In this document: piece by piece, positions 1 through 12,880 of the stretch
How the letters are laid out: the number at the start of each line of letters is the position of its first letter
Position numbering within the stretch: position 1 is the first letter of the stretch
NCBI GenBank assembly: GCA_947095535.1
Contig: OX352774.1
Coordinates: forward strand, 78,616,416 to 78,680,415
Direction of reading: 5' to 3'
DNA length: 64,000 nucleotides
DNA from: Poecilobothrus nobilitatus
Lineage: Eukaryota; Arthropoda; Insecta; Diptera; Dolichopodidae
Notes under the pieces: model-generated
Told to the model about the DNA's origin: nothing
Database searches by the model: none
What the model saw: the letters and a program-made list of their open reading frames with translations, nothing else
Position numbers and translations under genes: made by a program

Positions 1-524
1 CTACTGCCGTTCAAATGGAAAATTTTGATATAAAAAATATAAAAATTTTTTTCTATACTTTCTAGAAACCACTATATTTTATAAATTTTCAAAGACACCC
101 TATATTATTTTTATACTGTTAGAAATATCTCTTCCAACGGTATATAATAAATGTGGTATGGCTGGTAAATAGTTCTATCAGATGTTAGAAATTCGAAATT
201 AAAACAACACAATTTTAATAAAAAATGCAATTTTATACTTTACATGATTAAATAACGAAAGTAATCGCAAAAAATGTTGGATCTATAAAAATTCTTGTAG
301 TCCCAAAAGTTAGATTTATAAACAATTTTTAAGATGATATACTTAAAATTAGTACAGGTTGTCTCCTTTGTAACAGGTTGTCTCCTTTTTTGGTTGCTGC
401 GTATACTATCGTAGACAAAAATACAACGGTTTTAGTAAAATACTACAAAATGCTAGGAAAATTTCAAAATAATCAAGTTGACCTTTAAATGCCCTTTGCG
501 TCAAAAGTCATATTCTATGAAATG
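1..524. other. A+T-rich non-coding sequence
   Basis: No gene is visible. The only ordered structure is a perfect 16-base motif, ACAGGTTGTCTCCTTT, that occurs twice in tandem at 354-369 and 373-388 (period 19). Confidence 0.5.
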
Positions 525-749
525 AAAGTGGTGCAGGATTCTATGGTGATGTCAAATTTCAAGGCAATCGGACAATGTACCTAAAGTAAAGTATATACAG
601 TCCTTAATATGTACCTATCTAATAAATTTTGAAATTTTTTTTTTTACTGAAAACCGAAAACCAAATCAGAGCAGCTTAAAAAATACTACTAAGAATGTTT
701 CCTAAATAAAATTGAAATCAGATTATAATCACCAATCCTGCACCACTTT
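525..749. mobile_element. short inverted-repeat (MITE-like) element
   Basis: The left arm (525-550) reads AAAGTGGTGCAGGATT, then CTAT, then GGTGAT. The right arm (728-749) is its reverse complement without the CTAT. Weaker similarity continues inward (a shared ATTTCAA block). The arms enclose about 180 bp with no coding potential. This geometry fits a miniature inverted-repeat or foldback element. No convincing target-site duplication is seen, so the superfamily is not assigned. Confidence 0.5.
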
Positions 750-1559
750 ATATATAATGATATTTTTTTGTTTACAAATTTACCAACAAAAAAAAAACCA
801 AACAAACAAAATTTACTACCATAAGAGTATAACCATATTTAAATAAACTAAGAATAACGACACTTTTGTTATTGTTTTCAATAGATTGCACTATACTATA
901 AAATATATTATCCTAATTTAAAATTCTATCCATAAATATCCTGTAAAGGGAAATTATAATTTCCATAAAATTACAATAATCTATAATTTATTTTATATTC
1001 CTGCTACGTACGAATACATTTTATATTAGGCGCTTTTTCAAAATATACCAACCACTCCCAAGGTACATCGTATTTTATTCAATTGGTAATCATGTGTGTA
1101 CTTACGTTTTTAATGCATAAAATTCTTAATTTGCGTGTTTTTTTTTTGTTTTTGTTTTTTTACTTTGCAACCTATAGAATAATGAACGTATACTAAATTA
1201 TTGTTAACTGGTGGCACTTAATTACAGTTATATTGTTTTTATTAATGTTTAGGATTCATTTGGGTATCCATTTAAATGCACGTAAACTCGTATAGTAATG
1301 GTACGAATGTGTTTTTTTTTTTAATTCCTAATCACAATTTAATTATAATGCTTATATAAGTTGTTATTTGCAGGCATAACTTTTTATGATAAATTTTAAA
1401 TAGATTTGAAAGTTTTTTTTATAGTTAAAAGATTTATTTAAATTTACTTATTGTTTGGTCTATATTAAAGTCTGACCACCTTTGTGTTTACCATTTAATT
1501 GGTAATTATTAAGATGAAAATTTACTAGGAAGTTAATTAGTAAATTAAATTGAATTATT
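750..1559. other. A+T-rich non-coding sequence
   Basis: Long T and A runs, no recognisable gene or repeat. Confidence 0.5.
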
Positions 1560-1990
1560 TAAAAGGGATATAAGGAGCACTGCAACCTTTTTGTGCAGAT
1601 CTATTGTGCTTTACATATTACTATATATTGTGGATTTTGATTCCACTTATAATGCTTTTATTAGGTCTACAGCTTCTTAGAAACAAAAGATCTGTAAGTA
1701 GGCGGTATATTGCTGGTAATTCATCTTTGGTAAAGGAATATGCTTCTAGGTACACATATCTTGCTTATAATAAAATGTCGCGGCATTTAAATATATGTCC
1801 TGGAGATACTTCTATTTCTTGACAAAATCAACACGTACTGTCTTTCTCTATTTTAATTTTATTTAACAATGTCCCGACAGGAAGCTTGTTAGAATTTTCA
1901 GTTTGTTTTTATTTTACTGGATCCTATATTTTCATATATATACCGGTTTTGTTATTCAGAAGATGTTTAAGATTCTCTAAGTAGGAATTT
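1560..1990 (-). pseudogene. relic of a non-LTR retrotransposon tail (post-RNase H region)
   Basis: On the minus strand the decayed frames contain a zinc-knuckle-like stretch CQEIEVSPGHIFKC (about 1775-1820), then ARYVYLEAYSFTKDELPAIY, and near the end SIISGI. This order (Cys-x2-Cys, a His-x4-Cys-like pair, then a leucine-rich tail) is the C-terminal tail of insect non-LTR elements that carry RNase H. The same tail, including SIISGI close to the stop, occurs at 12130-12480, so both are copies of one family. Several frameshifts and stops make it inactive. A plus-strand open frame here (1604-1822) is only its antisense shadow. Confidence 0.55.
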
Positions 1991-3664
1991 TCACTTAATA
2001 GTTTGCTTTTTTATAGATATTAATACGACTGCCATGAATTGAAGACAAAGACAATTAAAAGATGAAAAATTTTTTAAATTTTATGATCAAATAGGTGAGA
2101 GCCCCAGTTTTTACACAAAATGTAGCAAATTCTCATTAGTGTCTCATTAGTAAATTCTCAATTAGTAAAGTCTCAAAGTAAATTCTCATTAGTAAATCTA
2201 AATTTTAGGCCATGTTCATTAAAAATAACAAGACTTATATTTTCCATTAATACTTTAGAAGTTTTCAGTATTTAATTTCTTTCAGTTTTTTTTTTTTTGT
2301 GAGACGTTTGTTATTCCACCCTGTATATTGTAAAATTTTGTTATAGTTTTATTTGCTACTACTTTCAGGTGCATGAAACGGGTATAAAGTACGGTATAAT
2401 ACGAATCGAAGTATTTAAAGAATAAAAGAGAAATATATATTTTATCACAATTTTCAATTTTCAAAGACAACAAAGTAAGTCATGTGACTATTTAAAACAA
2501 ATATTTTTCATGATATTTTTCATTTAGATATCATTAAATATAACATTTTAAAAATTAATATAATGCAATCAAATAAGTTAATTATTAGAACTTTGAGTAA
2601 TTTTATAAAAAGTTTAAGTAATTATAGCTGTGATAAAGAAATAATTTTTAAGGAATTAATTTCAGCACAAATGTAGTTGCAGTATTGTATTATTCTTCAA
2701 ATATAAGTCTTAGCATTTTTCTTTAAAGAAATCCTTTAAAGAAAACGAACACAAAGAAATGCTATATAAAGAAGACTTAATAGTCTAAAATCTTCTTTTG
2801 AACGTTACGAATGTCAAAGTAGAATCTCTAACGATTCCTTAACAAAACATATAAGATTTGTTTTAGAAAAGAGTATAGGAAAATGGAATTATGTTATAAA
2901 TAAAATTAAGTTAAACCTACCAGAAACTGACATCATTTTCAAATATCAACTATCACCCATTAAAAATTTACAAAATGGGTTATGCCTACAACGATTTTAA
3001 TATTAATTTTCGTTTTTTTTTTCTTAATTACAAATTCTAATCATATTCTCTATACGTATCAATAGTTTTAATTTATCTATCTTTAAAATAACATTTCAAA
3101 TTTTCTTTTACAGTCAAATAATTTACAAATCCCTTATTTTTTTTCTTTTTTTTTTTTTAAACCACAAAATTACCACTACTAATTCTAATTTAAGCTATAG
3201 GAAGTTCTTTGTTAAACAGGTTCAATTATATTTGAGAGTATGATGGGATGGTATCCACTTTTGTTCTTATCTATTATATTCCATTCTTTCAAAAATAAAA
3301 CCAATCTTTTTCCAAATTTAAAATGCTCTTATATAATATCATGAAGTATTTCCAAAGGATATAAAAAAAAGTCCTTATTGTATTGACATAATATGTAATA
3401 TAGTATAGGTACTTTGTTGGAAATAAATATGAACGACGGTAAATATAATTATTTTAATAACAAATATATACATATATATATATTATATGTTGGTGGTTAT
3501 CTTGTGTTTTACTTTAATTTTTTGTTTTTTTGTTTTTTGGTTAAATATTTTTTTGTATAATTTTTTATTACTTTGTTTGTTAGAAAAACACATCCAGCAT
3601 TTTTATTAGCCATATAAAATAAGACATTGTTGCATAATATTTTTATATATTGTATAATATTAAG
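1991..3664. other. A+T-rich non-coding sequence
   Basis: No supported gene. A 76-codon stop-free stretch without a start (2770-3000, +) is discussed among the rejected items. Homopolymer runs and a TA-rich tract near 3465-3488 are the only simple-sequence features. Confidence 0.45.
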
Positions 3665-3736
3665 AAAAATAAAGTAACATTGAACCAACAACAGAAACAA
3701 AGATTATAAAAAAAAAAAAACAAAGAATACTCTAGG
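3665..3736 (+). repeat. left copy of a dispersed 70-85 bp direct repeat
   Basis: The stretch from AAAAATAAAGTAACATTGAA through AAAGATTATAAAAAAA to ATACTCTAGG recurs in the same orientation at 4593-4677 with a few substitutions and one short insertion. The copies lie about 930 bp apart. They could be long flanking repeats of an inserted segment or a small segmental duplication. No coding frame lies between them. Confidence 0.5.
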
Positions 3737-4592
3737 TCAGGTTACTTTCAAGTATACTTTAAAATTACTTTAAAATCAGTGAAACATAAACTTTTATGTC
3801 GGGATGTGTGAAAATTTATTACCGTACATCATTTTTACAAAATGTTAAACAATAATATTGTCAATGATACTGTCTTCGTGTATCAAAGTTTTTTGTAACT
3901 TCATCCGTCTATTGTACTCGAAAATCTTAATCAATAAACCATTTTTCAGGACCCCAATCAATAAATCTATCAAACATTAATAATAATTATTAATTTCTTA
4001 AAACTGAATAAATCATAATAAGTTCCCAAAAAATAACATCTGAATTTATTTCCTTTTTAAAATTGTAATAAAACCATACTTTGATTTAAAACCATATGAT
4101 AATAAAACCATACTAAATAAATTTGATGTTCTCTCCACTTCGAAGGAGAAATAAAATCAAAACAGCCTTATTTACATTTACAAAATATTAATTTTTTTAC
4201 CTTTTTTTCTCAGTTTTGTATTCAGAATATATTGCATGTATCACTCATCCTTGAAATTTTCTTCGTTTTTTTGCAGCTTGTTAAAAATATGTGCCTGGCT
4301 GTGGATTGGCTATGAATTTTTGTATAGGAATACTTTTCCAGAAGTTTTAAATAAAACAAGATGAAATATGTCTTAAACCTTATAAATATGTATACAACAG
4401 CAATAATTAGTAGAAGTTTTACGATTGGTTACAAAGTTAGAATTATGCGCTTCTCCAGATTATTTGCATATATGCGAGATTCTAAAGTAAAATGTATTTT
4501 ATAGTTGGTTACAAAATCATATAATATATTCTTGGAATTTGTGGCCAGTCAGTTCGCAGTATTATAACAATATATATTTTTTCAATATAACA

Positions 4593-4677
4593 AAAAATAA
4601 AGTAACATTGAACTAATAACAGAATTAATAAAGATTATAAAAAAAGCAAAACAAATAATACTCTAGGCGGATTAGCT
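4593..4677 (+). repeat. right copy of the dispersed direct repeat
   Basis: Partner of 3665-3736; see that entry. It differs by C/T changes at two places and by an added AATT-type segment. Confidence 0.5.
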
Positions 4678-5100
4678 ACTCCATGTATTCGGTAATAATT
4701 TGGTACACTGTAATTTTCAGCAGTAAATAGATTCAAATAAACAAATTAAGCCATTTGTTAATACGAATAATAATAGCTGCTACAATGTAGCTGCATTTGA
4801 TTCAAGAAAGTAGAAACATTAAAGAAAACTTTAATGGAAGAATATATTATATTTCTAACGGTTTTTCCCAACTTTTTTTTTAATTTCTAGTGCTCTGAAA
4901 CAGACGGAAGGTTAAAACATACGGGAAATTTTATTTCTCTTAGTATAATTTGGGTAACTGTCATATATATGTAATAAGAAAAACTAACTTTTCTTTGTAA
5001 TATTGTATCCGTATAAAAAGCAATTATGAGTTAAAAAGGTAGAAATTGAATTTGGATTGTCCAATTGAATTTTTGAATGTTAAAAATTTGTTTACATTAT

Positions 5101-5320
5101 AATTTTGTTTATGGGGCCTCGGTGGCCTAGTGGGTAACAGCGTATAAAATACGCTTTAAACACCGAGGGAGTGTGGGTTCGAATCACACACACGTCGTAA
5201 GAGTTATTCCTTTACGACATTTACAGCCACGCCTGTAAAGGAAAGGATGTGTAATTTCCTGTTCACATTTATGTGGCAGAAAAATGCATTTAAAAAATAT
5301 AAAAAAAAAATTTTGTTTAT
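5101..5320 (+). mobile_element. tRNA-derived SINE, complete, with 12-bp target-site duplication
   Basis: The body is 5113-5310. A perfect RNA polymerase III A box, TGGCCTAGTGG, is at 5123-5133 and a B box, GGTTCGAATCA, at 5176-5186. A tRNA-unrelated section follows (ACGACATTTACAGCCACGCC), then a poly(A) tail. The duplication AATTTTGTTTAT flanks it exactly (5101-5112 and 5309-5320), as expected for LINE-driven insertion at an A/T-rich site. An anticodon-arm-like hairpin of 5-bp stem and 7-base loop is at 5139-5155. Three relatives in this window (19.8, 36.8 and 55.5 kb) define the family. It encodes no protein and depends on a partner LINE. Confidence 0.85.
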
Positions 5321-8300
5321 TGATAAAAATCATCGCAAAAGAATCAGACCTTTCCTGTATGACTTCTTAGTATGACATTTTTGACCTACATGCGATTAAA
5401 AACCCCACTCTTTCGGTTAGTATACTTAACTATTAGGCCACTCAAGTCGTATATTACTACAGATTCTTTTTTTCTTTTAAAGCCATATAAAACATTGAGA
5501 AACACTGAATTGAGAAGAAATGTATAGTTATTAATATGATATCTTTGTATTCACTCAAGTGCACGTACCCAACCTGTTTATACGTATACGATTGTCCTAT
5601 GAATCCTTTATATTTTCATTATGTTTTGTGTATGCACTTGAAGGTATTAATTGTTCTTAAAACAAAAATAAAACGAAAGGCACAATAATATATGTATATA
5701 TATAAAAACAATAAAAACACTAGAAATAGATATAAAGAGTAAAAACAAACCAGGAAAAAAAAAATCAGAAAAAGATTAGTGTTTATACATTTTGATTTTA
5801 TGTGCCTCTTCGTTTTTTTTTTCTGTTCTGTTTCGGGTTTTTTTTTTACTGATTTTAAAATTCCATTTTGATAACGAAAATATAACAAACAAATAAAAAG
5901 GAAAGCAACAAACATATGTATATATGTATGGATATATATATATATATATATATATAACAATATATAGTAAACATTTTACATTTATTTATACACTTACAGA
6001 ATTAAACAATAAAATATTTACCATGCAAGAGTATCATTATAAGTACAAGAATAAAAGGAATGTTTAAGTGATTCCTACACTAGGTTAGAGACAGGTGGTA
6101 GATTTTTGTAAAATTACAAGGATCCGGTAATAAAAGAAGTATTTAAAGAAACAAATTTTTGAGGCTAATAAAAAAATTTGTTGCCTAAATTTTATGAGTA
6201 CCCACCTAATATAGTTAATTGATTCAAATTATGGATTAAGGACCTATTTTTTCCATGTGGAACTAATTTTTTTAGCATTGAAGATTCATTTAACGAATTC
6301 ATTTTAATTCAATTTAAGAAAGTTCCAAATTTTATGGAAATTGTTCGAATAATTGATTTTAAAATCTTTTAATTTCTTTTTCCTTCACAATAACGGGATG
6401 TGAAACCGGTCCACTAAATATGAACAAGACGCCACAGTACCAATTCTACAAATAAACTATCCTTTGTTGTTTTTTAGACAATTTAGGCATATCTATACTG
6501 AATAAGGATATAAGTAAAAAGAATTTGATTTATTTTCCGGGTATAGAAATGACATGATACATAATTTATTTCATGAAACTATTAGTAAGGTTCAACTACT
6601 AAATAAAATTCAAATTTTATTCTTATCAATAACACTGTATAGAATCTGTGGTTCCTATATTGTAATTCCTATTAATTTTAAATAAATTTTTACACACTAG
6701 ACTATTTATTTATTTATTATTAGTTTACAAAGATATATGCAATGCCCTTGCAAAATGATGGGCCCTTTTCCTCAAATTAAAACGTATATGAAAATTTTCG
6801 GAAATCAAACTTTAGTTCCTATATATTTTATAAAGTTTCAATTTCAGAATACAAATATTTTCATTTATAAAAGTAAGTCTAAATCAAGTTTTGTTAAGAG
6901 CCAAACATACTCCCAAGCATGCAAAATGCTTCCTCAATTTAAATCTATATAGCTATAGGAATTATATTCAATTAATTTATTGAATTTTTTTCTTTTAAAG
7001 TTTTTTCTTACGATTATTAACTGAGTTTGTGACTTGTATCTTGCTGTTTAAGACCACAATAACTGTTTATAAAGGTGAATTAAAAATGTAACTGTTAAAG
7101 GTGAAAAGAATGAAATACTTCGAATACAAAATACAATATTGTTTTATATTGTTTCGAAAATTCTTGTACAGAATATATTTTTATACGTGTATCTATAGAT
7201 ACATATCAGATATATAATATGTATATATAAATCTATATTTAAGATTAAAATTTTTGTATATTTTTTAACAATTTTAGTTCAAATTTATGACTGTTATGCT
7301 GGTAGAAATTATTATCCTTTTCGTATATATTTCTGCAACTATCTCTTTCCTTCTTTCATTCTTTATTTCGGTTTTTCGTTGCTACAAAAATGAAAAACTT
7401 TGGGAAAAACATTTAAAACTTTAAAAGACAAAAAAAAAACTTAAGGTAAAGATTATTAGAAATAAAAGCATTAAGTATTTTAAGGATAATAATTCTTAGT
7501 GTATAGTTATCTTTTTCTGTTTTATGTGCTTTGGGTTAATTTCAATATGAAAAATTTAACAGACTTAATAACTGTAAATATAGATTTTGAAAAAAAAAAG
7601 GATCTTAATAAATTTTTTTCAATATTCATTGTTTCGGTGTTTTTTGATTTTCTTTTTGTTTTTTTTTTTAAATTAAAATAAAAGTTTAATTAATTTATAA
7701 ATGACTAAGAAAAGACTCTTTCAGTTTACAAAAATATGCCTATTAAAATACCTTTTATCACAATAAATCTTTTATCTTCTTTTATTTATTTTTTTTTTGA
7801 TTTTAAACCAATAAATGATGACCAAAAGATTAAGAATTTCGAATTAAATTTAAATTGATTAAAAGTATCTTGTATTATATAATATATAAATTAACTTTTG
7901 GAAAATGAAAATTGAAAATTAATGGTAATTAAAAATTAATGTGGATAGCAATCTGATGAAAATTGTTTTAATAGATTTATCGAATATAGGTTTATTAAAT
8001 TTATACTATTAATTTTGTGATTTAATTAAAATAATTGGCATCATTAAATAAAATTACAAATTAAGATTGAAAGTTAATTTACTTGGAAAATATTTTCAAT
8101 TCTTTGACATGTAATTTTATGTTCTTTTAGATTTTGTAATTAAAAGATTTATCAATAAATACAGATTATATTTTTGTGTTTTATTAATTTTATGGATAAT
8201 CTTAACTGTTGGCATATTCCAGATCAATATACATGTAGTCTAGATAGATTTGAAGTAAATAACTTAATGCAGCAAAAATAAATCCATTTGGAAAAGATCT

Positions 8301-11300
8301 GTTTGAGAAAGATATTAGGTAGTAAAACAATATTGTAAACCACACTAACTTCTTTTTTGATTCACAATTTCTTTTTAACTTACAAACTCATCTCTTATGA
8401 AAAAACTGTCATGAGTTTGGTGCACATAAATAATTGTTTTGCATAGGATAGAGGATCAAATATTTTAGAAAAGAGTCACTATGTGTTAGGGCATAATAAG
8501 GCTAAGATAGCACGGGTATCACTTTAAAGTTTAAACGATTCAATCATTTGGTTTTTCCAATATTTTATTTGAAATAAGAATATCCCTTTAACTTAAAAAA
8601 GAATTATTTTTCAGCTGAATCTATTAAAATAATTTTAAATGAAAATTTAAATTTCTTTTTAAATGAAAATTAAATAAAAAGTAGGTTTTGAAGAGAGACA
8701 AGTATAGGGGAACACAAAACTAAGACTTTTTGTAAGCGCTCAACTTAAAAATAATTTAAATCTGCAATGATTTTTAATAAAAATTTTAATTTTTTTTTTA
8801 AATTTTTTCTTTAAGAAGACCAGTAAAAAATTAAATGAAATTGTCAAAGGTCCTTGATAGTTAAGAAAATTGGTTTATATAATAAAACATATAGATATAA
8901 AAATATAATGTTTGAAAACTTTTTTAATATTAATACAATGTTTGCATTTTACCTTTTAATAAGGTGTTACAACAAAATGTAGATTAAATTTTTTTTAAGG
9001 AAGTTTTCTATCATACCGAGAATAGTCCTTTGATAATTCTTCTTTGTGAAATTCTTACTGAAACATTAACCTTCAAATATATTGAGATAAAACCCTAATA
9101 TGCAAAAGCAGTATATAGCAAGTTAATAACATTAAGCTTAGTAAAAAATATAAAAGTTGGTTTTCCAATACTGAACTACATATTTTGAAATTAGTATGCA
9201 ATTAGTTTCTCAAGAAACGCTGCGTTTTTCTTTCATTAAGACAACACCAAATATAAAAAAATTTCTATATTATTTAAGTTTTCTGGTTTAAAACTTCTTA
9301 GTTACTCACCTTTTCAAAATGTAAATGGCTACTAAATAAAATTTGTATACCCTAGATATTGTACTACAAGTATAAGTAGGGGAATTACCTTAAATGCCGG
9401 TGATTGAGCTGTTTTGTTAATTTTGTTTTGTTTTGTAGACCTAAATTGTTAATTTAATTTAAATTCATTCTTCCATCAATGTTCATTTAATCAAAGAACA
9501 CTAAATTTGTGTGGCGGAAGAATATTGCTAAAAAATAGAATTGTTTTAATAAATAAAACATCTTAGAAACTTCATTCTATCCTTTAAAAAATACAAAACA
9601 TATACCATATAATGTAAAAGATTGTAAATTTTCATCATTTAATTTTTAATAGTTAATTAAACAATTAAGTAATCAAATTTCAAAAACCAAAAAATTTTCC
9701 TTACAAAATTCTTCCAAAAAATATTGAAAAACTTTAGACATACCAAAAAAAAATCATTAAATTCATCAGGATGAGAAAACAAACAATTATCAGGTTAATT
9801 AATTAATTCCTCATTTAATTATAATAAGCTGGATATAAAAACAAAACAAAAACCCGAAATGTCTTCATTATTTAAGAATTTAAAAAAAAATACCCATCTT
9901 TTAAAACAAAAGTCAGCAGAACAAATTAAAAGAAAAATTTTCTTCCTCAATATTAAACCTTTTTAAATAAAATTAAATTAATTAAGTTAAAAAGTTTAAG
10001 TGTTCCATTACATTATCTTCAAAAAAAAAAACATCAATCCGACCACCTACAATTTTATTATTTTATTTATATGTTAGAACACTTGAAGACAACAATTATT
10101 CTGACAATTTTGAAATCCGCCACAATAAAATAATGAACGTCATCAGTACCATTGACGCACAATATGTTATATTTCTTGACAGACAGAAAACATTTCAGTA
10201 CCATTTTAAAAACAAAGAATAGAAATTTAATTCCTTTCCTCTTAACAGCATAAGAGAACCAAATTACATGAAATAAAGAAGACGAAAGAAAAGGATAATA
10301 AAATTTAAAGGGTATATGTACGAGTATACTTTAAATTTAAAATGGGACAAGATAAGATAAGACAACACGAGAGTTCATCATAATGCAGACATTTTTTTTT
10401 ATTTTGCCTATTTTTTTTTTAATGTAAAAATCATATTCTAATTGAATTTTCTAATATCAATTTTTATTTTTTATTTTTTCATATTTTGAATTAAAATCTA
10501 TTTAAAGTAATTCAACAACAGCAACATCAACAACAATAATATCATAAAAAATAAACGCAGAAACATATTAAAAAAAAAATGTATCGTTTTTTGTTAATCT
10601 TTCCACATGAATTTCTCTGCGATAAATTTAATTCATTACGCATCCCCATCCTTCTATATATTATGCCGCCATCTCACCACAATACACCGCACCCTTTCAT
10701 CATTTCAATAGTAACAATATCAACAAAAACAGCAACAGTAATGAAAGTAATGATGACGACAATGATATTGAATGATTTAGAATGCTGATATGCCACACGA
10801 ATAAGCAGGCAATATTATAAAGGTTCGCGATAATTTCATTAAAATATTTTTTTTCACTTTGTCATAGTTAGTGCCTCCCCTTATACTGTCATCTTATACG
10901 GAAATTAGAAAAAAAAAATTGTTGTTTCCATACATTTCATTAACTGCAGCAGCGACCCTAAATATATGAATGTTGACACATAAAACAAAAAAAAAAAAAT
11001 TAAAGTATTCAGAAAGGGAAACTTTTTTCTTTCCTCTAGAAAAACAAAAAAAAAAGGAAAACATTTTACAACCAAAGTCACACCTTTTAACACACATTCA
11101 CATTCCACGAAATCCGGATTGTGTTGTGTTGTTTAGTCGATAAATGAGAATCAAATGCCCGTGTAAAAAACAGACAAAAGAAAAAATGAAAATTAAATAA
11201 AAAAAAAAAAAAATTTCAATGTAAATTTCATTATTTCTAACACTCTCAGATAGAATTTATAGTATTTGGTTTGTTGTATAAGAATGAGGTCTAGAATGAA

Positions 11301-12129
11301 ATTTTATACATAGTCTTTTGAACATATTCCAAAAACGTTCGTTTTAATAGTAAAAGTTTTATGATAAAAATTTGATAAAATTAAACAAAATTGAAACAAA
11401 AAATAGTAAAAAAAAAAAAAGTATAAAATTAAAATGAGACAACAGTTCACAGAACCCGCATTACATTTGTAATAAAATGCAATGCGGTAGAGCTAAAAAT
11501 CTAACAATCATCATCATTTTTTAACTCTCATTGTTTTTTTTATTTATGATAACTAGTAACTGCTAATAGAAATTTTCACTGCTACTGACATATGTTACAT
11601 CCTAATTTATGTTTATTTGATTTAAACAGATTTTCTCTTGTTGCATTTTCCATTGTTGTGTTATTCAACATTAAAAGAAGAATACGTGTAGATTATTCTT
11701 TAACCAGTGCTAGATAATATAATGGTTGATTATAACGATTGTTCATATAATTTTTGTCCTTATTGTCTGTCAGTTACATTATTAAAATAAACTAAAAATC
11801 TTGCTATTTGAACATAATCCTACATGACTTTTAAAAAACTTATACAAAATATGAGACATGAATATTGTACACTTTCCTCTTCTTATTTTTTTAAATTCGT
11901 AAAAATTCTTTATAAATTAAAACCGTTTGCAAAAATTTACTTTCCAAATTATTTTATCCTTTCCATTTCTATAAGGTGTATACGGCATTCATTAAGTTAT
12001 TGTAATTCATTAAGCAGCAATTTATCATATTTGAGTAAGCTTAAGTTCCTGAAGTCATTAGTTTAATTAAGCTGTGGATTACTTGACAGTTGATTACATT
12101 ATTATCATTATTTTTTATCATTATTATAT
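5321..12129. other. long A+T-rich region without supported genes
   Basis: About 6.8 kb in which no gene, exon with convincing splice sites, or known repeat is seen. Notable simple sequence: an (AT)n tract at 5932-5957 and CAA/AAC-rich sequence near 10510-10535. Stop-free stretches of 60-113 codons (for example 5619-5960 and 10579-10788) are low-complexity and within chance expectation for this base composition. Distal regulatory DNA cannot be excluded. Confidence 0.4.
5932..5957. repeat. (AT)n microsatellite
   Basis: An uninterrupted alternating AT run of about 26 bases, in a wider TA-rich zone (5895-5985). Confidence 0.9.
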
Positions 12130-12880
12130 GAATTGTGCTCTCCCTATAACTATGTGTAGTGGATTCCACTTATAATACTCCTGTCAAGCCCTACCGCTTC
12201 TAAGAATCTTAAGATCCTTATTAGATTTATTGCTGGCAGTTAATTTTTGGTGCAAATATATTGTTTGGAGTAAAGTTCCTCAATTTTTATTCTGGAGATT
12301 CACTAGGAGATATACTAGGGCATATTGTCTTGGTATATATGTTCTGAAGATTTTTATTCATCTTGATAAAGTCTATATGTATCGTTATTCTATATTGCAA
12401 TTTTCTTTAAGTTCCACTTTAGTTGGCAGTGTTCGGATAGCAAATATTTTAAAATTCTCAGTTTATTTTTACTGGATCCTATGATTATATCATATTTTTT
12501 GTGGTTATAGTTTCCCAGAAGCTCCATAGTTTGCCTAAGCTCGTCCATGGTATGCTCAGTTTTCCTCTTTGTCTTTCTCTAATTTTTAGTGCAACTCTAA
12601 TTTTGTACTTTTCTATGGCATAAAAAGGTTTGGGAACTGTGAGGAGTGTTGCATCTCCTTCTTTTACAAGTCGATCCACTACCTCTTTCCTTCCATAATT
12701 AGGTATCCAGACCACTTTATTGTTTGTTCCAGGGGCCACTTTAATGTTTGTTCTTAAGTGGTTTAGTTTGCCTACGCGCTCTCAAGTTAATTGGGATTTA
12801 ATTGCTTGTGTGTTGAGTATCTTTATGATTCCTTGACTGCCTGATATCGAGGTTGCATTATATGCAACCTTGGTTTGCAT
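12130..12880 (-). pseudogene. non-LTR retrotransposon relic: RNase H domain and tail
   Basis: Minus strand. From about 12845 downwards the frame reads SGSQGIIKILNTQAI, a stop in place of the usual Trp, ERVGKLNHL, then NNKVVWIPNYGRKEVVDRLV and KEGDATLLTVPKPF. This matches the second half of a retroelement RNase H (family pattern SDSQAALKAL...WVPGH...GNEKADELAKEG). Two active-site positions are lost: the Asp of SDSQ is Gly, and the His of PGH is Tyr. Further on (about 12480-12150) a broken zinc-knuckle-like tail ends in GLDRSIISGIHYT and a stop. It is the same family as 1560-1990. RNase H in a non-LTR element points to an I, Loa or related clade; which one is not decidable here. Confidence 0.7.

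Noticed and set aside
1604..1822. Plus-strand 72-codon frame, and a similar one at 12230-12484.
   Set aside because: Both lie antisense to minus-strand non-LTR retrotransposon tails; their similarity to each other follows from that.
2770..3000. 76-codon plus-strand stop-free stretch without ATG (contains SRISNDSLTKHIRFVLEKS).
   Set aside because: Looks somewhat coding-like, but several frames of this length are expected by chance in a window this A+T-rich; no family recognised and no clear splice acceptor.
4277..4364. Possible terminal exon after a TTTTTTTGCAG acceptor (ICAWLWIGYEFLYRNTFPEV, then stop, AATAAA overlapping).
   Set aside because: Only 29 codons and no upstream exon to join; the acceptor and AATAAA are both common in T/A-rich DNA.
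5398..5455. tRNA-like sequence on the minus strand (TGGCCTAATAG ... GGTTTTTAATC).
   Set aside because: Both Pol III boxes have several mismatches and no tail or duplication was found.
5619..5960. 113-codon minus-strand frame.
   Set aside because: Composed of Tyr/Ile and Phe/Leu runs encoded by TA- and T-rich simple sequence; no domain.
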